Origin: Xenoacremonium recifei
Taxonomy: Eukaryota > Ascomycota > Sordariomycetes > Hypocreales > Nectriaceae
Assembly (NCBI GenBank): GCA_012184525.1
Contig: WOFQ01000002.1
Coordinates: forward strand, 1,302,001-1,366,000
Length of the DNA stretch: 64,000 nucleotides
Direction of reading: 5' to 3'
How positions within the stretch are numbered: position 1 is the first letter of the stretch; each line of letters begins with the position of its first letter. Below the pieces are notes generated by a model. The model saw only the letters and a list, made by a program, of their open reading frames with translations, ran no database searches and was not told the origin of the DNA. Below are positions 23,860 to 33,928 of this stretch, piece after piece. Made by a program: the position numbers and the translations under genes.

Positions 23860-25925
23860 TCAGTCGACGTTCCACTCCGAGTCTTCGTTTCGCACGTATG
23901 TGCTCAGGCCAGTGACGCTCTTAGTCGTGTTTGCCCTGACCTCGCCGTCGCCGAGGAAGGCGAAGCGGTTGCCGTATCGGTAGCGGATGTCGTAGTCTTG
24001 CAGGCGTGGCTCCTTGATCGACTTGAGGAAGTGGATTGTCTGCATACGCGGAAGCATGTTAGCACTCGGTCACTCATTCGCTGCTTATCGCTCGACGGAA
24101 CTGCTCCGTTGGATTAGTGAGGGGACTCACGCAGCCGGGCCACAGGTAGATGCGGTTCTTCTGCTTGCCGTCCTTGAACCATGAGCGGCACTCTTCTTGC
24201 CAGACGGTGGTCTTGTGGAACTCGTCGAAGTGGGCGTAGATGTCGTCGAGGGCGTCCTGCTTGACGGCGAGGGAGCGGATGTTCTCGTGCTGGATGAGGC
24301 GCATCATCTTGACTGAGTACTCGACGGTCGTCTCGATGGAGGGTAGCAGCGTGCCGGAAGACCAAGTGGCGCCGGGGCCCTGTAGTATCTCTTTGTTAGT
24401 GTCTCATATCTCATCATTGGGTTGAGAAGTCTCAACTCACCACAATGGTGTAGTAGTTGGGGAAGCGAGGCGCCGACACGCCCATGTACAGGTTGACCTT
24501 GTCACCCCAATCCTCGTCCAGCGACTGACCGCTGCCGTTGATGAGCTTGAAGGCCGGGCGGAAGGCGACCTTGAAGCCTGTAGCGCACACCAAAATGTCC
24601 ATCTTGTGCACGGTGCCGTCCTCGGACATGATACCCTCAGGGACGACCTTCTTGATACCACCAAAGACGGGCTCGACGTTGGGAGCCACCAGCGCCTCGA
24701 GGTAGCCGTCGCCGGGCGAGATACGACGACAGCCAGGCGACCACTTGGGAATGATGAACTCCTTCAGCTTCTCGTTACCAGGACCGAGGCGGCGCGTCAT
24801 CTCCTCGGTGACCTGCTTGCGGAACATATTGCTCATCTCAGAGCCCTGCTGGTACATGCCGAAGAGCGAGTTGATCTCAGCCTCGATGCGCTTACGGAAC
24901 ATCAGGTGGTACTCGGGGTCTTCTTTGAAACGTTGGATGTCCTGTTCAGTGAACTTGTACTGGCGCTTGCCGGGGTTGGTATCCGTCTCGCCCTTCTTAA
25001 GCTCGCCGTTGAGCACGCCGCCGCCGAAGGGGGGCGAGATCCAGGTTGAGCTGCGCATGAATACCTTCATGTGGTTGACGACGGGCTGCAGCGCCGGCAC
25101 GATCTGCACGCTGGTCGAGCCGGTGCCGATGACACCGATGTTCTTGCCCTTGAAGTCGACCGAGTGGTCCCAGGCGGCAGAGTGCATCTTGGGCCCGGCG
25201 AAGGTGTCGAGACCCTCGATCTCGGGCCACTTCCAGGTGTTGAGGATGCCCGTGCCGTTGATCAGGACGTGGCACCAGTCTTGCCATGTGCCTTTGGTGA
25301 TCTGGTCTTCGAGAGTCAGGCTCCAGAGACCCTTCTCCTCGTCCCATCGACCCTCGATAACCTTGGTGTTGAGCTTCATGTACTTCTTCGATCCATATCG
25401 CTCGGCAAAGTCCTCAAAGTACCGTTGAATCTCATCGCCGTAAGCAAAGTAGTGAGTCCAGTCAGGCTTGGGATCCCAGGAGAAGGTGTAGAGGTGAGAC
25501 GGGATCTGGTCGTAGGAGTTAGTTCGTCCGTAAGCGGGCATAATGGACTATGCTCAGGGGGGGGTTCGGTCAAGACTTACATCGCAGGCAACGCCGGGGT
25601 AGGTATTCTCATACCATGTGCCACCAAATTGCTTGTTCTTGTCAAAGAGCGTCAACTCCCAACTGCCCGGGACCAGCATCTTCTCCATCTTGTAGGCGAG
25701 ACAGAGTCCCGACGCACCAGCACCGATACATGCTACTCGCAGCTTGGTCGGCTTCGAGTGGTACTGGGGAAGAACGCGGTAGGCAGTGCCCTCGGGGACG
25801 AAAGGCGGATAGGAGTACACTTCTGGCTCGACAGCCTTGACGCCGTTGCTGTTTATGATGCAAAGCTCCGGGCCGTTGGTACCGTTGGTGCCGTTGGTAA
25901 CATCTTCGGAAGCGTGGGGAGCCAT
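23860..25925 (-). CDS. Baeyer-Villiger-type flavin monooxygenase (first copy)
   Basis: Four exons, 25925-25581, 25505-24441, 24379-24131 and 24039-23860, all joined in phase 0; 612 residues. FAD/NADPH-dependent monooxygenase that inserts oxygen next to a carbonyl. FAD site GAGASG (68-73); the type I fingerprint F-x-G-x3-H-x3-W-D at 217-228 (FAGPKMHSAAWD); second nucleotide motif GTGSTS (241-246). The typical YPGVACD/IPSHLYTFSW block is restored across intron 1, and ATGF near residue 400 also fits. The tail is WNVD with no peroxisomal signal, unlike the second copy. A TATA-like CTATATAG lies 156 bp upstream of the ATG. Divergent from the PRISE-type gene. Substrate unknown; a 4-hydroxyacetophenone- or cyclic-ketone-type ketone is plausible. 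Confidence 0.92.
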
Positions 25926-27043
25926 GTTGATGCAACAACTCCTCGCAGTCTCTATCTCGGTCTCTGTCTCGGGCTCGACTCGAAGGCAAGAGGAAGATGG
26001 ATGGACTTGGCCCTGAACTGCAAGGGGAAAGGAGGTTTTCTAGACTTGGTGATTGCAGGAACCGCAAAGTACATATAGCACTATATAGCACGCGCAACTA
26101 CAACCGGAGACCAAGTCCGCTGGACACTTCCGTACGGGATGGAGGCGGGGTGGCGCAAAAATATGGCACCATCAATGGCATGTCCTGGCAGCTGGAGAAG
26201 GCCGGCAAGGAGAACAAGTACCCAGACTACGAAGATCAGGAGCGTGTTGGTATCCGGGACACGTTTGCCCAGGTTGGAGGCGCTGCCCCGAGGGTCTGGA
26301 GCTGGGCACTCCAGAAGCGCATATCACGGCGAGTCTAGCATGACAGAGCAATTCAAGGGGGGGATACACATTTCCAGAACGACCCATCACAGCCCCCATC
26401 ACGTTCCTTGGAGTGTTAAACGCGGCTCGAGAGACGTTGCCCTATGAGCAGAAACGAGGGGCAGAGTCTGGGGAAGCTCAGCGTCTGGCAGGGGAAATGC
26501 TTTTCCAGCGGAGGGTGTGGAGGGAGTGAAGTGTGAGTGGGCCGTGGAGAAGAAGTGCGGGTTGAGGCCAGAGACTGAGAGAACCGAATCTGAATCTCAG
26601 CGGGACCCCCGACCCTTTGCAATGAATCATCTCGATGTTGGAGATGCCTAGGCGATGATTCATCTTCCCGAGTGCGGTGCTGCTGACCCCAACTGGCCCA
26701 GAGGCTTCTAACCCCGGCTGACGGCTCTCGAGACCCTGGCACTTTCATGACTCGGCATAGACCCCAAGACGCGGCGTTCATGACACGAGCTTAGCGTTGC
26801 TGGCCCCGCGGTGTGAACTGTGAAGGGCCTCGTGGGCATCTCGGCATGACGATATCCGTGACGGCTCAGGGCGCTGGACGCGATGGCGGCGGCGTGAGGG
26901 GAAGAGAGGAGCTGAGCTGCGGCAATGCGCTTGTAATAATGCTGTTCCTGCTGTTGTCGCGGGGGCTCCTCTGCTTCTCGTACGATGCTTCACGTGAAGA
27001 TACGCTGCTGAAGACTTGAACGACTCTCACCACCAACGGCACC
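25926..27043. promoter_or_regulatory. Divergent promoter, monooxygenase and enone-reductase-like genes
   Basis: This 1.1-kb region lies between two outward-pointing genes. The palindrome CTATATAG (26081-26088) is the likely TATA for the minus-strand gene. The 8-bp palindrome CCGTACGG at 26130-26137 is a candidate Zn2Cys6 half-site pair. Confidence 0.45.
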
Positions 27044-28344
27044 ATGGCTCCCAACCACGCATTGGTTTTCGGTACGAGACTCCGGATCTTGACTGTGATA
27101 CTCTACGCGACTCCAATTGACTTGCTCACACTTTTGCGCAGGCGCTAGTGGCATCACTGGATGGGCCATCACCAACCTCATCCTTAATGGCTACCCATCG
27201 CCCGACACCTTCGCCTCGGTCACAGCCCTCACCAACCGGCCTCTGAGCCCTGAGGCGGCGCAATGGCCGGAGTCGCCGAAGCTGCAGGTCGTCAGTGGTA
27301 TTGACATTTTGACGCCAAAGGGCCAGGCTGGGCTGGAGGAGGAGCTCAAGGCTAAGGTGAAGCACATGAGTGAGGTTACGCACGTGTACTTCTTTGGTGA
27401 GAGCTTCACTCATGAGTTATGGGGATCGCTTCTGACGGCGAACAGCATACATCATGGATCCCGACCCAGCCAAAGAAATCTCCATCAACGTCGACCTCCT
27501 CTCACGCGCCATCAACGCCGTAGAGAAGCTTGCGCCTAACCTTAAGTTTGTTGTTCTACCCACCGGCACCAAGGCATATGGCGTGCACCTGATCGAGAAC
27601 TTCCCCTTCGGCGACAACCTACCGCTCAAGGAGTCACATCCGCGCATCCCCGAGCCCTACGCCTCGCAGATGTTTTACTACAACCAGTGCGACGAGCTGG
27701 CACAACTCTCGAAGGGCAAGGCCTGGACATGGTGCGATGTCATACCCGATGTCATCGTCGGATTCGTGCCGAACAACAACATCTACTGCCTGGCGCAGGC
27801 GCTGGGCTTGTACCTCTCGTTGTACGCCGAGCTGAACGGCAAAGGCGCCGAGGTTGCGTTCCCTGGCACAGCTGAGTCGTGGACTATCCTGTGCAATGAC
27901 AGCAGCCAGGACATTGTGGCGAAGACAGCAATCATTGCGTCGCTGCACCCGGAGAAGACGGCTGGTGAGCGCTACAATGCGGCGGATAACGCGCAGGCGT
28001 CATCCTGGAGCAAGAAGTGGCCGATCATCTGCGAATACTTCGGCCTAAAGGGTGTGGCACCGCCAGAGGGAGGTTCAGGACCACAGCCGACGCAGTATCT
28101 TGCTGAACATGTAGCAGAGTGGAAAGAGGTTGAGAAGAAGTACGGGCTAGTGACGGGACGGGTGGGCAATGAGCGCAGCTTTGGCGGGTTTCCGTACTTT
28201 ATCATGACGATGTTCAACTTTGATCGACATCTGGATATGTCGAAGACGCATGAGATGTTGGGCGATGCGAAGGAGGAGGTTGACACAAAGGGAGCGTGGT
28301 GGACGGCGTTTGATAGGTTTAGAAAGGCCAAGATCATTCCGTAG
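27044..28344 (+). CDS. PRISE-type NAD(P)-dependent reductase (progesterone 5-beta-reductase / iridoid synthase-like SDR)
   Basis: Three exons, 27044-27071, 27142-27396 and 27446-28344; 393 residues. The 28-bp first exon (MAPNHALVF) joins exon 2 to make the FGASGITGW dinucleotide motif. Later blocks (THVYFFAYI, LPTGTKAYGVHL, PDVIVGFVPNNNIYCLAQALGLYLSLY, FPGTAESW) are those of atypical SDRs related to plant progesterone 5-beta-reductase and iridoid synthase. Those enzymes reduce the double bond of 1,4-enones such as progesterone or 8-oxogeranial; bacterial and fungal members are poorly known. It shares a promoter with a Baeyer-Villiger monooxygenase, so it may saturate an enone whose ketone is then oxygenated. 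That link is inference. No organelle signal is seen. Confidence 0.85.
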
Positions 28345-28968
28345 TGAGACTACTCTGTACGTATCTAGAGAATATGGAAAGTAGACCAAAATGGTTGAAC
28401 ATGACTTGATGTCCCTGTTTGCAGCTTAAAAAGGCGTTTGCTAGGAAGACCTCTTTGGGTAATGAGATGTTATGATAGGAGTCAATTCAGGACATCATTT
28501 CGAAGGAAAGATACTTCCTTGTGACTAACTGGTAGATGACTACGAATGCCCACGCCGAGGTATGATGTAGAGACTACCTCAAGAACAATTGCGTTCTATG
28601 GGGAATGGTATAATGCGCCTGTCCAGATTCAATGATTTCGACCTAAGTCTACTTCTATCTCCCTCCAGACATAAAGCTTTCTTTTGAAAAAGCACAATAG
28701 ATACAAAAGAAAACATCCCGCAGAGTCCAGCCAGCCTCGAAAAGCCGAATCGAACCAAGGGTATGCTTATCCCCCCCGCCTTCTAAGCCCCCATCAACGT
28801 CGCCATACCCCGGCCTTTGCCTCTAGCGCCCAGTTGGAGAGCTTCCGTGGCAGTAGATCGGCAAGTGGAATTGGGCTAGCGACCTCGGCTGTTTGCTGTA
28901 TGTAAACCACCACCGAAATACTTACACTTTCTCAAGGCAAGTAAGGCAACAGAAGAAGCATCGAAATC
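28345..28968. other. Intergenic region
   Basis: It holds the 3' end of the reductase transcript and the promoter of the acyl-CoA dehydrogenase gene. No feature was recognised. Confidence 0.5.
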
Positions 28969-30515
28969 ATGTCGTCCGCCTCCAGCAACCTCAAAGGCCC
29001 GGCCTTTGACCACCTCCCGCCATGGGTCAAGGCCAAGCTGCGGCCGATGGCCATCGAGAAGATCCAGGCTGTCTGGGACTGGGTTGAGAATGAGTGCATC
29101 CCGCGCGAGCCTGTGATGGAGGCCCAGCTCAAGGCGCGCAAGTGGGCGATTCCGCCGCTGATGAAAGAGCTGCGTGCGCGCGCGAAGCAGAACGGGCTGT
29201 TCAATTTGTTTCTACCGAATCACTTCAAGGAGAGTCCTGGATTGACGAACCTGGAGTACGGGTGCTGCGCTGAGATCATGGGCCGGTGTTATTGGGCAGC
29301 GCAGGTGGGTTGCTGAGTTCACGATCTTGGGAGAGGTATAAGCAAGGCTGACATTGGACTTTGCGCAGACGCTCAATTGCCATGCCCCCGACACCGGCAA
29401 TATCGAGCTCCTGGCCAAGTACTGCAGCGACGAGCAGAAGCAGAAATGGCTGAAGCCGCTGATGGACGGCTCCGCGTTCTCGGCCTACTCCATGACCGAG
29501 CCCGACGTCGCCGCCTCGGACGCCACCAACGTGAGCATCAAGATCACGCGCGAAGGCAACGAGTATGTCATCAACGGCCGTAAGCTGTACGCCGGGTGCA
29601 TGTGGAATCGCGACCTGACCTTCTACATCCTCATGGGCCTCAGCGAGCCGGACGAGCCTAACCAATGGAAGCGGCATACCATGCTCATTGTGCCTTGCAA
29701 TACGCCGGGGATTACGCAGGTGCGCAATTTGTCGATTATGGGCTATGATATGGAGCCTGAGGGCCATGGCGAGTATATCTACGAGAATGTGCGTGTGCCG
29801 GTTGAGAATGTTATTCTCGGGCCTGGACGAGCGTTCGAGATCGCTCAAGGCCGTCTTGGCCCAGGACGAATCCACCACACCATGCGGTACAGTCTCCTTC
29901 CCCCATTCCATCTCTCAGAAGCTCATATACTGACATGATACAGTCTCATTGGGCAGTGTGAACGCGCCGTCGAGCTCGCCATCATTCGCTGCACCGACCC
30001 CAAGTTCAAGCCGCGCGGTAAGCTCATCGGCGAGTTCGACTCCAACATTGAGCGCGTGGCGCAAATGCGACTAGAACTTGACGCTATGCGTCAGGTCGTC
30101 CTCAACGCGGCCGACACGATGGACCTGCTGGGCAACAAGGCGGGCAAGCGGGCGATTGCGCAGAGCAAGATCCTGGTGCCGAACACGGTGCAGCGCATCA
30201 TTGATGAGTGCTGCCAGATGTACGGCGGCCAGGGGCTGACACAGCACACGCCGCTGCCGGTAAGTTTCCGCCTTGAACAAATACTCGATGGAAGGGTGTT
30301 CGCTAATGGGGATTTGGCAGACTATGTGGACGTACGCGCGGTGGGCGAGACTCGCGGACGGGCCGGATGCGGCGCATCGGCATCAGGTTGGGCGGGAGGA
30401 GATGAAGAAGGGCAAGGAGTTGACGGAGAGACATCAGGAGTATAAGCGCAAGGCGAAGATCTACGCGGAGCAGGCGGGTGAGAAGTTCAGGATGATGCCG
30501 GAAGATGCATTGTAG
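28969..30515 (+). CDS. Acyl-CoA dehydrogenase, ACAD10/11-like
   Basis: Four exons, 28969-29304, 29369-29886, 29944-30259 and 30321-30515; 454 residues. FAD enzyme that makes 2-enoyl-CoA in beta-oxidation. Evidence: AYSMTEPDVAASDATN flavin-binding block, GYDMEPEGHGEYIYENVRVP, LGPGRIHHTMRLIGQCERA, and the QMYGGQG helix near the end. The SMTEPDVA-x-SDATN and GPGRIHH-x-MR blocks are closer to the ACAD10/11 branch than to short-chain or isovaleryl types. Vertebrate ACAD10/11 carry an extra N-terminal kinase-like domain and act in 4-hydroxyacid breakdown; here only the dehydrogenase unit is present. It ends in EDAL, so no PTS1, and the N-terminus is not a strong mitochondrial signal. It is downstream of and codirectional with the PRISE gene. 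Confidence 0.92.
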
Positions 30516-32072
30516 ATTACACATTCACCTAGACTCAATGAGATTTCTGCTTAATCGATATGGAAAGATGCTCGCCATGCCTCAAACGCGTCTCGGGTTG
30601 GGGAGGCGTCTACACTGAGACCAGGCAGACTAGGTGTCCTTGACAGCGGGTTCCAGGAGGAGTTCACGACGAGAAACTCGAAATCTCCGACATGGTACGA
30701 TTTTCAGATTTAGTGTTACGACGAAGAAGTAATGATTTGAAACGTTTGTACATTGTCAGAATGAGATATCCGCGATCCAGGGCTCGGTCAGCACTACGGA
30801 CAACATCCGGCTAAGGAACATAACGCAGTTCTACCACCAACCCCGGGGTTGAAGTTGTTCATCCACCAGGTCGGGTCTCTTTCTCCTGATCATGCCAGAA
30901 TTCTTTGATGAGCCTCTTTCTCGTGCGATGCGGCAACTGCCGGTCCCGATCAACGGTGTTGCGGCGGTCTCCGAACGACTAGCATCTCTGTGTCACCCTT
31001 GCTGATATTCTCTTGGCTGAGGCCCTCCGTGCTTGAGTGGCAGTGTCTTGCGCTTGTGTGGCTGTGAAGGTAGGGCAAACGGTGAGGTGTAACCTAATAT
31101 TGAAGGCCTGTGGTAGAACAGGCCTGAGACCGTTCCAGCTTGTACCCAGTAGGATGGAACAGGCTGCTCTCTCTTGCCAGAGAGGTATTAATGACATTAG
31201 CAACTCTATTACTAGTATAACTATGTTCTATACTTCACAAATCTCTTTTTAAATTTGTTAGTTCTAATATTCATGGCATTTTTTTACCTATAAACAACAC
31301 TATAACTAGTTGTTTACCTAACTCTCATTTTGATTCATCATTTGGAGTAATCAGTCACCTTTTTTCTTCTCATAATAGAGCCACCCCAATAATAATGAAA
31401 ATAACTCTTTCTTTCTGTTTTCCAGCATTTTGTTATGCGATACAAGTGTTTGACTGGTATGTCAACACGTTGGAGCCTACTCACATAAGGTCAAGCCAGC
31501 AAGTCAAAGAGATATTTCATTCAATCTGCCAACCAAATACTCTATTGCAGACCCAACTTGATATCTGACTTACGTCTTGGCTCCTCCATCAAAGAAGCCT
31601 GATAAAGACATTGTATGTTCTAGCCCCCATTGTATATACGCACAGCCGCACTTTGTTGCAGCAGCTTACAATGCCAAAAATCAGACATCCAACCACTAAT
31701 TGATTTTCAGCATCTCAAGTATGTCCTAACCACTATTAAAACATGTATGCCCAAAGAGTCTATTATCCTTTCCCCCATTTTCTCTGTGTAGTTGCTGGTT
31801 CTTGAGATATGTCCAAATACATTTTTGGGCTGCGCCTCTCTGTAAACTCCACCTTGTGTTCGGGATGACAATGATATTGTAACGCAAAGCTGCCTCAGGA
31901 TGATGATGAACTGTCATCTTTAATACCCCTCACTTCTAGGCGGCGTGAGCTAATTCTGTTTCCTTCACATCACTCCTGCTTGTTTTTGGCATCTCAGCAA
32001 CGCCTACCACGCGCGCCTTCAAGATCAGTTTGTCTACTCTACGCTCCTCACAACTATACCTCTGTGCCATCC
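30516..32072. other. AT-rich gene-poor spacer with successive hairpins
   Basis: No coding frame was recognised. About 31180-31480 is markedly AT-rich. Four inverted repeats follow one another: 31104-31111 with 31118-31125 (AGGCCTGT), 31132-31137 with 31155-31160 (GTTCCA), 31169-31174 with 31179-31184 (CTCTCT), and 31291-31298 with 31309-31316 (TAAACAAC). This could be a decayed small transposon or a structured transcript end. Confidence 0.5.
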
Positions 32073-33134
32073 ATGGCTTCACCTACGGTCCCAGACCCGG
32101 GGCTACCCAATGCTTCAGAGACCACTCTGTCGTGGCTTTCGGCCTTATTGGCCCTCGTTGCTATCGCGATATACACCATGACCCAGTCATCCGGGAACAT
32201 CATGGGCGCCACGAGCCGATCGCGTGTGGCCCTTCGTATTTCGCCGATTGTCTGCATCGCGAACACCCTATTTACTGTCAACACCCTCCTTTCTGTCATG
32301 CATACTATGCCACTCAGAAAAGCCCTTCGGGTCATCAAGGATGCCCGCTTGGCCGAAAATTATGAGAACGACAGCTTCAAGAAGTTCTGCAGCAATGCCT
32401 GGGTCTGCAGGATCATGTTTCTCATCGCCGCCACACAACTTGTCAAGCTCTACGCCACGAGTGGCATTCTCTGGGTCCAAATTTTGGCGACCATGTTCAT
32501 GGTGTCCTACGCCGTTGACAAGGTCCTCTTGAAGAAGACTGCATTAGATGAGTCCCCGGCCGCATCGCAGCTGGCGTTGATGGGCATAAGAACAGAGTTG
32601 GAATATAGGATCGTCAGAGACCAACTCAGGGACACCTTCATGGTGTGGACAGCAGTCACTCGATCGGTGATATTCTGGAGCTGGACAATGGCGTACGGCT
32701 TGACGTGGAAAGGGGTCTTCGGTCTACTGGAAGCAGTTGCGCAAGACCTGAAGGCTAATGGATCACCGGATCTTGCACTCATGTGTGTGCTCGTTGGTCC
32801 TTGAATATGGATTGGTGTTTCGGCATTTTTTGGTGTTTTCGTACTCGGTATCACCAGTTTCCCGACCGATCAACTGACCCGACTTACTCATTGGATACTC
32901 ATTCAAGCAGTGGTATCGCTCATGTCGCAAGGTTGGTGGAGTCCTACGGTTTCCGGTGTCATCTTCATCACTATCATGGCGCCCGCGGTTGGATACATAA
33001 CGAAAGAGTCCTTCAACACCAAGTTTGCAGAAGCATTCCTGTGGTTCCACTTCATGGTGCTCGTGACCTATTTCCCTCTTATTTATGATGAATCAGCGAC
33101 CTCGAGACCCTCCTGGACTGAATATCTCGGATAG
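32073..33134 (+). pseudogene. Polytopic membrane protein interrupted by one in-frame TGA
   Basis: From the ATG at 32073 (MASPTVPDPG) the frame runs 243 codons to a TGA at 32802-32804, and the same frame then stays open to a TAG at 33132-33134, 353 residues in all if the TGA is ignored. Hydrophobic segments lie before the stop (TTLSWLSALLALVAIAIY, ISPIVCIANTLFTVNTLL, paired segments around MFLIAATQLV and ILATMFMVSYAV) and continue after it (IGVSAFFGVFVLGI, VSGVIFITIMAPAVGYI, FLWFHFMVLVTYFPLIY). The TGA may replace a TGG Trp codon, giving a recent pseudogene or a readthrough gene. Alternatively an intron 32783-32857 (weak GTGTGT donor, ACCAG acceptor, no clear branch site) removes it in frame. 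Family not recognised. Confidence 0.55.
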
Positions 33135-33928
33135 GCGTTGCTTCTTTGCCTCCAGGGCCTTGAGATACCAAACCGGGTCCCGTCAAGTGGTATACTAACC
33201 TCCCGAGTGAGGGGCGATGCAGAATCTTTGAAGGACGAGACGACGTGGAGGATTCAAAAGAGAGAACTAGACTGACAACATTACGAACTCGTTATGGATA
33301 GAGTCAAGATGATATTTAATTTCTCTGGCATAGTGCAGCCATTTCCCCGATGCAGGGGATATTTTGATATTTTTTTGCAGCAGAATGAAAGGAATTGAAT
33401 CAATTATTAGATTTACTCTGGGTCTGTTGCAAAGAAGAGAGCATCCCACAGTCTTATGCGTAGTCCCCTAAGTGCCGCTATTGCAGCTTGTTTATTCCCC
33501 TTGGGCGCTATCTCTAGTAATCGGGTCGGAGGCTGCAAGACCATCTCTCATCGCTAGGGAATGGGGTAAGCATATCTTACGTACAACGAATCCTCCTCCT
33601 GTATTTCAGAGATGGCAACACTGAACAGAGAATCAGTGAAAGGTTTCAAATCTTTGAGAAGAAATGTTGTGTATGGGATACACTCATCAATTGAATTCAC
33701 TAGTGAAACATCAACTCATGCTATTCCTCCCAGACATGAACACATAAGTCATTAACAAACGCCGCAGCCTGTCCAAATGACCAGCTTGATCCCCAATATC
33801 TATACCTCCAGTAAAACAAACTCCCAAAATTCCTTGAGGTGGGTTCCGTTCCTCCCGTAGTGGCGCCTAAAAGCGCAAGTCCCGTAACCGTACCCAAACG
33901 CCATAAAACAAAAAATCATAAAAATCTC
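33135..33928. other. Intergenic region between convergent genes
   Basis: It holds 3' untranslated sequence of both neighbours. No further feature was recognised. Confidence 0.5.

Noticed and set aside
25071..26078. 335-codon frame opposite the first monooxygenase
   Set aside because: It is antisense to well-supported exons, starts at a non-ATG codon and crosses their introns; it is a shadow of biased third positions.
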